Assembly (NCBI GenBank): GCA_019638495.1 | Contig: JAHBTQ010000002.1 | Span: 620,001-684,000, forward strand | DNA length: 64,000 bases | DNA from: Taibaiella sp. | GTDB taxonomy: Bacteria; Bacteroidota; Bacteroidia; Chitinophagales; Chitinophagaceae | Reading direction: 5' to 3' | Program-made: the position numbers and the translations under genes | Shown: positions 43,209 to 51,700 of the stretch, piece by piece | Position numbering within the stretch: position 1 is the first letter of the stretch | Layout: the number at the start of each line of letters is the position of its first letter | The notes under the pieces: model-generated | What the model was told of the DNA's origin: nothing | The model's database searches: none | What the model saw: only the letters and a program-made list of their open reading frames with translations

Positions 43209-44150
43209 CTACCAGGCAAGTGCGCTGGCCCCCAAGATAGCTGCGTCGGCATCAGGCAATGCAGACTGTAATAACTTCACCTTGCCCTGGTATATACGGA
43301 GCATATTCTCTTCCATATGTTTGTGAACATGCGATAAGAGGATGTTCCCCGCACGGGCTAGTCCACCAAAAAAAACAAAAGCTTCAGGCGAACAAATTGC
43401 CATAATATCCGCAAGTGTTAGCCCCAGGATCCGACCAGTAAATGCGAACAACTCAAGGGCGAAAGGATCTCCTGCATCAGCAGCCTCGTGAATCAAACGG
43501 GCAGTGATTTTTCCGGTGTGCTCCCTTAAAGATGTCTCGTCTCTCCGCTCAGCAAGCCACTCTTCAGCCGTTATCACAATACCCGTGGCAGAGCAATATA
43601 TCTCCACGCATCCTTTACGACCACAACCACACGTCCGCCCATCTCTGATGGCTGTTATGTGGCCTAGTTCGCCGGCAAAACCGTCATGGCCATAAATAAG
43701 TTTCCCATTTGAAACAAAGCCTCCGCCAACCCCGGTTCCCAGGGTTACCATCACAAAGTCATTCATTCCCTTTGCAACCCCATATTTCATCTCTCCTATG
43801 GCGGCTGCGTTTGCGTCATTTGTAAGTGTGCAGTTCAATCCCAGTGCATCACCAATAAGTTTAGACATGGGAATGACTCCCTTCCATGGTAAGTTTGGGG
43901 CAAAAGCAATTTCACCGGTGTAAAAGTTCCCATTCGGGGCGCCTACTCCTACTCCCACCATGTTTTCGATGCCGGCGGAGTCTATAAGCGGTCGCACTTT
44001 CGACGCAAGGCCTTCAACATATGCATTCACATCCGCATATTCTGTGGTTGACATTTTGCCTTTCGCCAGAATATTACCTTCCCTGTCAATTATTCCGTAA
44101 GAAGTGTTGGTGCCGCCAATATCAATGCCCACCGCCAATCGTTGCGTCAT
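43209..44150 (-). CDS. ROK-family sugar kinase (glucokinase-like)
   Basis: The 313-residue protein has the ATP-phosphate loop at its start (AVGIDIGGTNTSYGIID), the catalytic region LTNDANAAAIGEMKYG, the GTGVGGGFV loop, and the ROK zinc-binding motif GHI...CGCGRKGCVE. ROK kinases phosphorylate glucose, fructose, N-acetylmannosamine or related sugars. The start ATG 44150 lies inside the last codons of the permease gene (29-base overlap), so the two are translationally coupled. Uptake followed by phosphorylation of a hexose is the natural reading. An upstream in-frame start would add 23 residues without similarity and is rejected. Confidence 0.9.
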   Translation of the reverse strand: MTQRLAVGIDIGGTNTSYGIIDREGNILAKGKMSTTEYADVNAYVEGLASKVRPLIDSAGIENMVGVGVGAPNGNFYTGEIAFAPNLPWKGVIPMSKLIGDALGLNCTLTNDANAAAIGEMKYGVAKGMNDFVMVTLGTGVGGGFVSNGKLIYGHDGFAGELGHITAIRDGRTCGCGRKGCVEIYCSATGIVITAEEWLAERRDETSLREHTGKITARLIHEAADAGDPFALELFAFTGRILGLTLADIMAICSPEAFVFFGGLARAGNILLSHVHKHMEENMLRIYQGKVKLLQSALPDADAAILGASALAW

Positions 44151-45780
44151 AGTCAATTCCTTGTTTCTGAAGAATGCGCCTGACTGCAAATGCAAACCAG
44201 GCCAGATAACCAAAGCCAAGTGCCGGTACCCAGTAAGAGGTGTGAATGCCTATAGAAGGTATGTCGGCCAACTTACCCTGAATAGGCGGGATGATGGCGC
44301 CACCTAAGATCATCATGATAAGGAAGGCAGAACCTTGCGCCATATATTTCCCCAGGCCTGCAATGGATAATGCAAAGATGCAGGGCCACATAATAGAACA
44401 AAACAAACCGCCGCTCAAGAATGAGTAGATGGCGAGTTTGCCCGTAGTGAATATACCCAGGAGCATAAAGACCATTCCGAGAAGCGAAAAAACAAGCAGC
44501 GTTTTTGCAGGCTTATCCTGTGTGGCATAGAACGCAATAGCCTGGATCAGGATAGCCGCTCCATACCCATAGAATGGAGTAATGTCATTCTGCGCCAGCG
44601 AGTTAACACCAAGCACTACAAGAAAAGCTACAATGGGCACTACGAATATGAGGATAGTCCTTAACTGGTTAGATGGTTCAAAAATCTTGATAGATCCTGT
44701 CCAGCGGCCCACCATGAGACTACCCCAGTAAACGGAAATAAATGGGGCAACCTGCGAAGACGCATAAGCACCAAAATCCGGCTGCTTAAGTAGCTCGCCC
44801 AAGTTGCTCTGAATAGTCACTTCCACGCCCACGTAGGTGAAAATGGCCAGCATGCCCAGTACAAGTTGCGGGTACTGCATCGCTCCCCAACCTTCCGGTT
44901 TGCGGCGGGCACTTACCAGGCTGTAAAGCAATGTGCCAGGTATTAGAATGAGACCGGCAATGAGCCATAAGAACCGCTGCGTCTGTAGATTCGCAAGGGC
45001 AGCAGGATCGGAAGTTTCGTTCATATAGCTCCTGAAAACCGGAACAAACACACACACTAGTAAAATGGTCATGCCCAGGAGCGCCCCCAGTGCTTTAGGT
45101 GACTTTTCCGCGTCGGCCTCATACTTACCATGTGGCAGCCTTTTGGAGAAGAAGAACAATGCTGCGGCCAGCAGGAACAATGCGCCTACACATGAATAAA
45201 GGATGGTGACCTTGTCCAGACCAAGCGAATTGATCTGCTCATCGCTTGCTATGGTAGTGCCAAAAAGTGCGAGCGCCACTACAATTGGCCCTATGGCTGT
45301 ACCGAACGAGTTGATTCCCCCACCCAGTGTGATGCGGTGAGAACCTGTTTCTGGTGGCCCCAGCAAAGCAGCAAAAGGATTTGCCGCAGTTTGTTGCAGC
45401 GAAAAGCCAAGCGCTACTGCAAAGAGGCCGGCAAGCATGCCGGGGAAGGTATTTGCGTTTACCGCGGCTATCATTACCACGGCACCAAGAGCTGAAAACA
45501 ACAGCCCATAAACAATACTATTCTTATATCCCCAGCGGGCTATGATATCCCTGCCAAACACAGACGCGATGAAGTAGATGGCAAGAGCACCCAGGTAATA
45601 TGCCAGGTAGAATGCAAAATCTATGAGCTGAGACTGGAACTGATCGAGCTGAAAATAGTGTTTGCAAAAAGGTATAAAAACCCCATTTCCGGCAGCGATG
45701 AAACCCCAGAAAAAGAAAACTGTCACAAGGACAGACAAGGCACCGGAACCACTTTTTGGCGCGTTTTGGGACTCGGACAT
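44122..45780 (-). CDS. sugar MFS permease, FucP/glucose-galactose type, with an enlarged central region
   Basis: The 552-residue protein has many membrane helices with FucP marks: FFFWGFIAAGNGVFIPFCKHYF, AYYLGALAIYF, LQQTAANPFAALLGPPETGSHRITLGGGINSFGTAIGP, then VGVEVTIQSNLGELL in the second half. FucP-type carriers import L-fucose or hexoses with protons. The usual length is about 430 residues. Here about 70 extra residues between the two six-helix halves include two further hydrophobic segments (ALLGMTILLVCVFVPVF and RFLWLIAGLILIPGTLLYSL), which suggests 14 helices. I start at ATG 45780 (MSESQN). It overlaps the ROK kinase gene downstream and follows a small lipoprotein gene by 58 bases. Confidence 0.88.
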   Translation of the reverse strand: MSESQNAPKSGSGALSVLVTVFFFWGFIAAGNGVFIPFCKHYFQLDQFQSQLIDFAFYLAYYLGALAIYFIASVFGRDIIARWGYKNSIVYGLLFSALGAVVMIAAVNANTFPGMLAGLFAVALGFSLQQTAANPFAALLGPPETGSHRITLGGGINSFGTAIGPIVVALALFGTTIASDEQINSLGLDKVTILYSCVGALFLLAAALFFFSKRLPHGKYEADAEKSPKALGALLGMTILLVCVFVPVFRSYMNETSDPAALANLQTQRFLWLIAGLILIPGTLLYSLVSARRKPEGWGAMQYPQLVLGMLAIFTYVGVEVTIQSNLGELLKQPDFGAYASSQVAPFISVYWGSLMVGRWTGSIKIFEPSNQLRTILIFVVPIVAFLVVLGVNSLAQNDITPFYGYGAAILIQAIAFYATQDKPAKTLLVFSLLGMVFMLLGIFTTGKLAIYSFLSGGLFCSIMWPCIFALSIAGLGKYMAQGSAFLIMMILGGAIIPPIQGKLADIPSIGIHTSYWVPALGFGYLAWFAFAVRRILQKQGIDYDATIGGGH

Positions 45781-45838
45781 AGGTTTACCCGTTTTCAGGG
45801 TAAGATAAAACAAATGATTGAAAACGCGGGTTGTAAAA

Positions 45839-46255
45839 TCAGAATCCGGACTCTTCACCCACCGGTAAAGTGACAGAATGTGATTGCTGTGCCTTTACTG
45901 TAAATGGCAAACCTCCGCGTACACGCTGAGCCACATTGTAGTCGTAGCCCCTTGCAAACAAATAGTAGTCCCCGTTCCAAAGGCCTGTGAACGTGCCGTT
46001 TGGCACGGTACCACCTGAGCCTGGCACCCAACTTACGGAGTCATCATATTTTCCATCTGCCGGTGCATCCAGCGCGTCGTATTTTATATACATCGTTACG
46101 CTGTCCAGCGCTGTGGGGTCTCCGTGATGCTGCGGATAGACCATTATAGAGGCGCTACCACCCTTGCCCCCAACGGGCCTGAATTTGTCGTGGTCGCAGG
46201 ATGTGAGCAGCGCAATTGATAGTGGGAATATAAGTGTGAGTCTTTTCATGACCAT
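45839..46255 (-). CDS. small lipoprotein, hypothetical
   Basis: The 138-residue product begins MVMKRLTLIFPLSIALLTSC, a lipoprotein signal with LLTSC; a start two codons later (ATG 46249) is equally possible. The mature part has beta-sandwich appearance (SASIMVYPQHHG, VTMYIKYDALDAPADG, GTFTGLWNGDYYLFARGYDYN, HSVTLPVGEE). I do not recognise a family. It starts directly at the stop codon of the MbnH-like gene, so it is very probably part of the same operon and may act with the copper-binding and di-haem proteins at the cell surface. Its stop comes 58 bases before the sugar permease start. Confidence 0.65.
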   Translation of the reverse strand: MVMKRLTLIFPLSIALLTSCDHDKFRPVGGKGGSASIMVYPQHHGDPTALDSVTMYIKYDALDAPADGKYDDSVSWVPGSGGTVPNGTFTGLWNGDYYLFARGYDYNVAQRVRGGLPFTVKAQQSHSVTLPVGEESGF

Positions 46256-47299
46256 TTATTTAGGTTCTGCAAAAAGCTGGTTATGAATAAAGGTACTATC
46301 TGTAAGTGTCTTTAGGAAACTGACTACATCATCTTTTTCCAGATCGCTCATAACAACACCACCCGAGATCAGGACATCGGTGGTAGGAGATGCATGCACG
46401 CCTGAGCGATAGTGTTCTACACAGGCTTCCAATGTTTGGATACGGCCGTCATGCATATAGGGAGCCGACACGGCCACATTGCGAAGTGATGGCACCTTAA
46501 ACTTATATAGATCTGCCGCGTCGCGCGTGATGTGTGCCCTGCCGCTATCATTCACAGCAGACGGTATCAGCCCGTTGTTGCGAAAAGAAAAATCAGAGAA
46601 CAATGGCTCTTTGTGGCAGGAAGCGCAGTGCTGCCTGAAGACCTGCAAACCGTGTTTTTCCGATTCTGACAAATAGTTACCTGAGGGATTCGCTACATAC
46701 CTGTCGTAGCGGGAGTCGGCCGACACCATTGCACCCATAAACTGGGCCATGGCACGGAAAATGCGCTGAGAATTGACCGTTTCATCGCCAAATGCCTTCT
46801 TGAACCTTGCCCTATAGTCGGCATCCCCGCTAACACGAGTTACCACATCTGTGATCTTCAAGTCCATCTCCACCGGGTTTTGGATGGGGTTGATAGGCTG
46901 ATTTTCAAGGTGATTTACGCCGCCATCCCAGAAGAATGACGTAGACCAGGCCATATTGGCTAGTCCGGGTGAGTTACGTGTACCAAGCAGGTCATCTACT
47001 CCATGGCTCACATCGTGCCCTGCCTGGGCAAAAGATGCAAATTGCTGGTGACAGGTACCACAGGAGATAGTGCTGTCGCGCGACAGGCGAACATCGTAGA
47101 ATAGTTTTCGGCCCAGGGCAAAGCCATCGAATGTGAGTGAATTGTTCTCAAAATTATAGAACGGTTGAGGCCAGCCCGGAGGCACCGAAAAACCAACCGG
47201 CTGCCACTCGCCCGGATCTATAGTATCCTTCTTGCAAGCGGAGGTCCAGGCAATAACGAGTAGAACAACAAAAAATGAAACCGGCACAAACTTCCTCAT
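46256..47299 (-). CDS. di-haem cytochrome c peroxidase/MauG family lipoprotein (MbnH-like)
   Basis: The 347-residue protein has a lipoprotein signal (TSAC, Cys22) and two c-type haem sites, CGTCH (Cys80, Cys83, His84) and CASCH (Cys225, Cys228, His229). Surrounding motifs are family-typical: LGRKLFYDVRLSRDSTISCG, then LFSDFSFRNNGL and KVPSLRNVAVSAPYMHDGR. It belongs to the CcpA/MauG group. Next to it lies an MbnP-like gene, and MbnH, a member of this group, oxidises a tryptophan of MbnP in methanotrophs. The pairing therefore suggests a modifying enzyme more than a peroxide-removing one; that is inference from context. It should sit on the periplasmic side of a membrane. Confidence 0.85.
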   Translation of the reverse strand: MRKFVPVSFFVVLLVIAWTSACKKDTIDPGEWQPVGFSVPPGWPQPFYNFENNSLTFDGFALGRKLFYDVRLSRDSTISCGTCHQQFASFAQAGHDVSHGVDDLLGTRNSPGLANMAWSTSFFWDGGVNHLENQPINPIQNPVEMDLKITDVVTRVSGDADYRARFKKAFGDETVNSQRIFRAMAQFMGAMVSADSRYDRYVANPSGNYLSESEKHGLQVFRQHCASCHKEPLFSDFSFRNNGLIPSAVNDSGRAHITRDAADLYKFKVPSLRNVAVSAPYMHDGRIQTLEACVEHYRSGVHASPTTDVLISGGVVMSDLEKDDVVSFLKTLTDSTFIHNQLFAEPK

Positions 47300-47343
47300 A
47301 CCCGCAAATTACAAAAATTGATTTTTTACATCTCGATGGACAT

Positions 47344-48117
47344 CTATAGCCCTGCATAGGTTGCAGACAACATTTTCGCGTAGTTGTCTGCCAGCTTTTT
47401 AGCGTTTGCCCCTGCAGTCGTCATCACAGGCGTAATAGAGAAGTCAAATGTATTTGTGCCGGAGAGCACCTTTAAAACGTCAGCTTCTATATGGATATGG
47501 TTTTCGCCATTTTTAGCTACAGTTATCTCTGATGGCAGCGTTAGCGTTACCGTCCGTTGGGTAGAATTAGGTTCTTTGAATCCACCTGCATGGTAGGTGA
47601 TCACATTGCCTGTTGCTGTTGACTTTGGCGATGTGCCTTCCAGTTTCAGCATAATGTAGCCTGTGCTCCAGGTCCAGAACATGTCATTTGCCGGGTCAAG
47701 TGCTCCGGTTTGGGCTCCTGAAGTGTTCCGGGCACTATCCACACCAATCGTAAGAGTTATTGTATTGTATTTGCCATAAGGCACATCAGCCAGGGCAAAA
47801 TTGTGGGACGAACTCGTACCCTGCTGCACCAGGTGATAGCTTTCTGACTCCGTATAGGAGGCTGCGCCACCTAATTTCACGTTCGATATATAATAGTTGA
47901 ATTTCGACACCTTAAAAGAATCGCCAGTGGCGGTTTGATACCACTGGTCGTTGAGCACCAGGTTATTGGCACCCACCTTGTTCGAGAATTCTACAAGCAC
48001 CTTTGAAGTCCCGTTTGGGTCGGTAGGTGTTGTCGGGTTCTCAGGATCTTTCTTGGTACAGGACACTACAGATACTACTGCGGCCAGCGCAAGTACGCGA
48101 AGTATATTGATTCTCAT
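47344..48117 (-). CDS. MbnP-like copper-binding lipoprotein
   Basis: The 257-residue lipoprotein (SVVSC, Cys20) shows features of the MbnP family: the N-terminal strand KVLVEFSNKVG, KVSKFNYYISNVKLG in the middle, VPYGKYNTITLTIGVD, and DPANDMFWTWSTGYIMLKLEG with two tryptophans. The C-terminal strands are NHIHIEADVLKVLSG and FDFSITPVM. In methanotrophs MbnP binds copper through a site created when the partner MbnH oxidises a tryptophan to kynurenine. The di-haem partner is the next gene, 44 bases downstream. This copy is larger and lipidated, so it probably sits on the outer membrane. The metal preference is inferred from the family. Confidence 0.8.
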   Translation of the reverse strand: MRINILRVLALAAVVSVVSCTKKDPENPTTPTDPNGTSKVLVEFSNKVGANNLVLNDQWYQTATGDSFKVSKFNYYISNVKLGGAASYTESESYHLVQQGTSSSHNFALADVPYGKYNTITLTIGVDSARNTSGAQTGALDPANDMFWTWSTGYIMLKLEGTSPKSTATGNVITYHAGGFKEPNSTQRTVTLTLPSEITVAKNGENHIHIEADVLKVLSGTNTFDFSITPVMTTAGANAKKLADNYAKMLSATYAGL

Positions 48118-48118
48118 A

Positions 48119-48553
48119 TTATTCGTTATGCTTTACAGGGTTTCCTTTGTCGGAAACGGAGTTGGAAGCTTGTTCTCCGCACATGCCTACTATTTCGTGG
48201 AAGATATCGTGCACTTCCTTCAGTTGCTTCATTATTACTGAATTTTGTTCCTGCCTCACACAAAAAGCATTCAGTTTGTCCGACTCCTTCTCCAATCGCT
48301 TAAGTGCACCGCGCATTTTTTCGTTGTCATACTGAACAGGAATCGGTGACGCATTCACTTTCTTACAATCTGCAAGCAGCTCATGAGAGCGTTTGCGAAT
48401 GGGTGCCAGGTCTCCTTCTTCGGCAGGGTGAAACGTATGCGCAAGCACCTCGTGAAACGCCTGCATCTCAGGCCAGTTAGCCAACTTTCCTTCTCCAAAA
48501 GAGAGGTTACAAGCGAAGATAAGTGCAACACCTAAAAGCAAAATTCTTTTCAT
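48119..48553 (-). CDS. small exported helical protein, hypothetical
   Basis: The 144-residue product has a signal peptide (MKRILLLGVALIFACNLSFG) and a mature part that should form a helical bundle: WPEMQAFHEVLAHTFHPAEEGDL, IRKRSHELLADCKKV, MRGALKRLEKESDKLNAFCV, and MKQLKEVHDIFHEIVGMC. Histidines, glutamates and cysteines on these helices would suit metal or haem binding, but there is no CxxCH. It is the first gene of the operon with the MbnP- and MbnH-like genes; its stop codon adjoins the MbnP start. I name no family. A role in delivering metal to the system is a guess from position. Confidence 0.6.
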   Translation of the reverse strand: MKRILLLGVALIFACNLSFGEGKLANWPEMQAFHEVLAHTFHPAEEGDLAPIRKRSHELLADCKKVNASPIPVQYDNEKMRGALKRLEKESDKLNAFCVRQEQNSVIMKQLKEVHDIFHEIVGMCGEQASNSVSDKGNPVKHNE

Positions 48554-48596
48554 ACACATATGATTATCAATCGTTCAATTGTAATGATAAAGCCGC

Positions 48597-48629
48597 CAAA
48601 TATACCGGAACGATAAAATTAACGACAAA
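48597..48629 (-). promoter_or_regulatory. probable promoter of the MbnP/MbnH operon
   Basis: On the reverse strand TTTG (48629-48626), a 21-base spacer and TATATTTG (48604-48597) stand 44 bases before the start codon at 48553. The spacer is two bases longer than in the best promoters of this window. Confidence 0.5.
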
Positions 48630-48759
48630 AATCGGCCCGGCGAACCTTTAAGTGTTAAAATTGGGGTTTATCGCTACCATTAAGTCTGAAACAGACGTGC
48701 GCTAATAGTCTTTATCTTTGCTGCCTTTTGGTATCCCAAAAAGATACCCGTTACAACCT

Positions 48760-51700
48760 ATGGAATACAATTTTACAGATATTGAAAAACGTTGGAAAGC
48801 AAATTGGAACGAGAAAGAAGTGTATAAAGTTCCAAACTTCAGCGAAAAACCAAAGTGCTATATATTAGATATGTTCCCGTACCCTAGTGGAGCAGGGCTC
48901 CACGTGGGACATCCGTTAGGATACATAGCTTCAGACATATATGCACGGTATAAGCGCCTGAAAGGTTTTAATGTACTGCATCCAATGGGTTTTGATGCTT
49001 TTGGATTGCCGGCAGAGCAATATGCATTAGAGACCGGTCAGCACCCGGCTGACACTACTGAAAAGAATATCGCGCGCTATCGCGAACAGTTAGATAACAT
49101 CGGATTCTGCTATGACTGGAGCCGGGAGGTACGCACCAGCGACCCCAAATATTACAAATGGACTCAATGGATATTCCTTCAGCTTTTTCATAGCTGGTAC
49201 GATAGGGAACAGCATCGGGCAAGACCAATAACGGAACTCGTAGAAATATTCGATATAAGTGGCAACACAGCACATGTATGTCCTGGCGACGACACTATAT
49301 CCTTTTCAGCTGACGAGTGGAAGACCTATTCAGAGATTCAGCAACGCGAAGTACTGATGCAATACCGCCTTGCATACCAGGACTTTGCCCAGGTATGGTG
49401 GTGCGAAGCGCTTGGCACTGTACTGGCAAACGACGAAGTAGTGAATGGGGTATCAGAGCGCGGTGGGCACCCGGTGGAGCGTAAACGCATGCGCCAGTGG
49501 TTCCTGCGTATCACGGAATATGCCGACCGCCTGCTTACCAGCCTCGACAACCTGGAATGGAGTGAAGCGATGAAAGAAATGCAGCGCAACTGGATAGGAA
49601 AAAGTAGCGGAGCAGAGGTAAAGTTCTACCTCTCCCCGACCCTCCCCAAAAGGGAGGGAGGTGTTTCGCAACCACGAGAAGTGGAGGGCTGGCAGACCGC
49701 CGAAAACAGAAGCTACGGCGACCTAAAACAATTCAAACAGGAGTTAACCCGAAATCCTACAGCGACAGAAGAACATTTGTGGAATTTCTTGCGACGTGAC
49801 CAATTGGGAGCTAAGTTCCGCAGGCAGCACATCATTGGATCATTTATCGTTGATTTCGTTTCCTTGAGCCATAATTTGATTATAGAGGTGGACGGCGAAA
49901 TCCATAAAGGTCAAGTGGTTGAAGATAATGCGCGGACAGAAAACCTTGAGGAACGCGGTTTTAATGTCATGCGTTTTTCTAATCACGAGGTCTTACATGA
50001 CACTGAAAAAGTCATCAAAAAAATAAAACAGCAGTTGGGGCTACAGCCCACCTCCTCCCCTTCGGGGAGGTCGGGAGGGGCTGCGCACATCACAGTCTTC
50101 ACCACACGCCCAGATACCATTTTCGGTGTGGACTTCCTGGTACTTGCGCCGGAACATGAGCTTGTCGACGCCATTACCACGCCCGAACAAAAGAACGCAA
50201 TAGACGAATACCGCACATACGTAAAAAGCCGGTCTGAACGTGAACGTATGAGCGAGGTGAAGCAGGTTACCGGTTGCTTCACTGGTGCGTACGCTATTCA
50301 TCCATTTACGCACAATCCCGTGCCCGTTTGGATAGCTGAGTATGTCCTGGCTGGCTACGGTACAGGAGCCATCATGGCTGTACCAAGCGGCGATGAGCGA
50401 GACCATGCTTTTGCAAAACACTTCAATATACCTATTACCAACATCTTTGGCGAGCAGTATACTGGCAACGAGGCATATAGCAGCAAAACGGGCAAAATCC
50501 ACAATAGCGGCTTCCTTACCGGCATGTCTGTGGCCGATGCGACAGAGGCTGCAATAGGTGCGTTGGAGAAAATTGAAGCCGGTAAGCGCCGCACCAATTA
50601 CCGATTGCGCGATGCAGGCTTCAGCCGTCAGCGTTATTGGGGAGAGCCATTCCCGATAGTGTATGTAGATGATGTACCATACGGAACAGATGAGGACCTC
50701 TCCCCGACCCTCTCCAAGGGAGAGGGAGGTGTTTCGTCACTCCCGGTAGAGTTGCCTTACGTGAAAAGCTACAAACCTGGGCCTGAAGGTCAGGGACCTT
50801 TGGCAAACCTTACCGATTGGGTGAACATACGTACAACGGACGACAGCGCTCACAGCGCTTCACCCTCTCCTTCGGAGAGGGCCGGGGAGAGGTTGTCCAT
50901 CAAGCGCGAAACCAATACCATGCCGGGATATGCGGGCAGCAGCTGGTACTTCCTGCGGTATATGGACCCGCACAATGACAGCGAGTTTGCAAGTAAAGCA
51001 GCAACAGACTACTGGAACCAGGTGGACCTGTATATAGGTGGCACAGAGCATGCAGTGGGCCACTTGCTTTATAGCCGCATGTGGACAAAAGCATTATTTG
51101 ACCTTGGCCACATTGGCTTTGACGAGCCCTTCCGTAAGCTTCTGAACCAGGGCATGATACAGGGCAGTTCGAGGTTTGCATACAGGATTAATGGGACTAA
51201 TACCTTTATATCCTTCGGCAAGCGAAAAGAACAGCCGGTAACAGAAGTACGCGTGGATGTAAATATTGTAGACGGACAGGAACTTGATATCGAGGCGTTC
51301 AGGAAATGGAGGCCGGAATATGCCAATGCTGAATTCATACTTGAAGACGGCAAATACATTTGTGGGGCCGAAGTAGAAAAAATGTCTAAGTCAAAGTACA
51401 ACGTGGTTAACCCAGACGACATTGTAAAAGAATATGGCGCAGACACTTTCCGCATGTACGAGATGTTCCTTGGGCCAATAGACGTAAGCAAGCCGTGGGA
51501 CACAAAAGGAATTGAAGGTGTGCACAGATTCCTGAAGAAATGCTGGCGACTATTTGCAGACGAAAAGACAGGATGGCTAGTCACTGACGAGGCCGCAACA
51601 GAGGCCGAATTGCGCATACTGCACAAAACACTGAAGAAAATTGGGGACGACATAGAGCGCTTCTCTTTCAACACCTGCGTGAGTCAGTTTATGATTTGTG

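Noticed and set aside
49629..50080. Intein or group I/II intron in leuS
   Set aside because: No intein splicing blocks (N-terminal Cys/Ser motif, C-terminal His-Asn) are present, and the frame stays open through the whole stretch, so an RNA intron is not needed to explain it.
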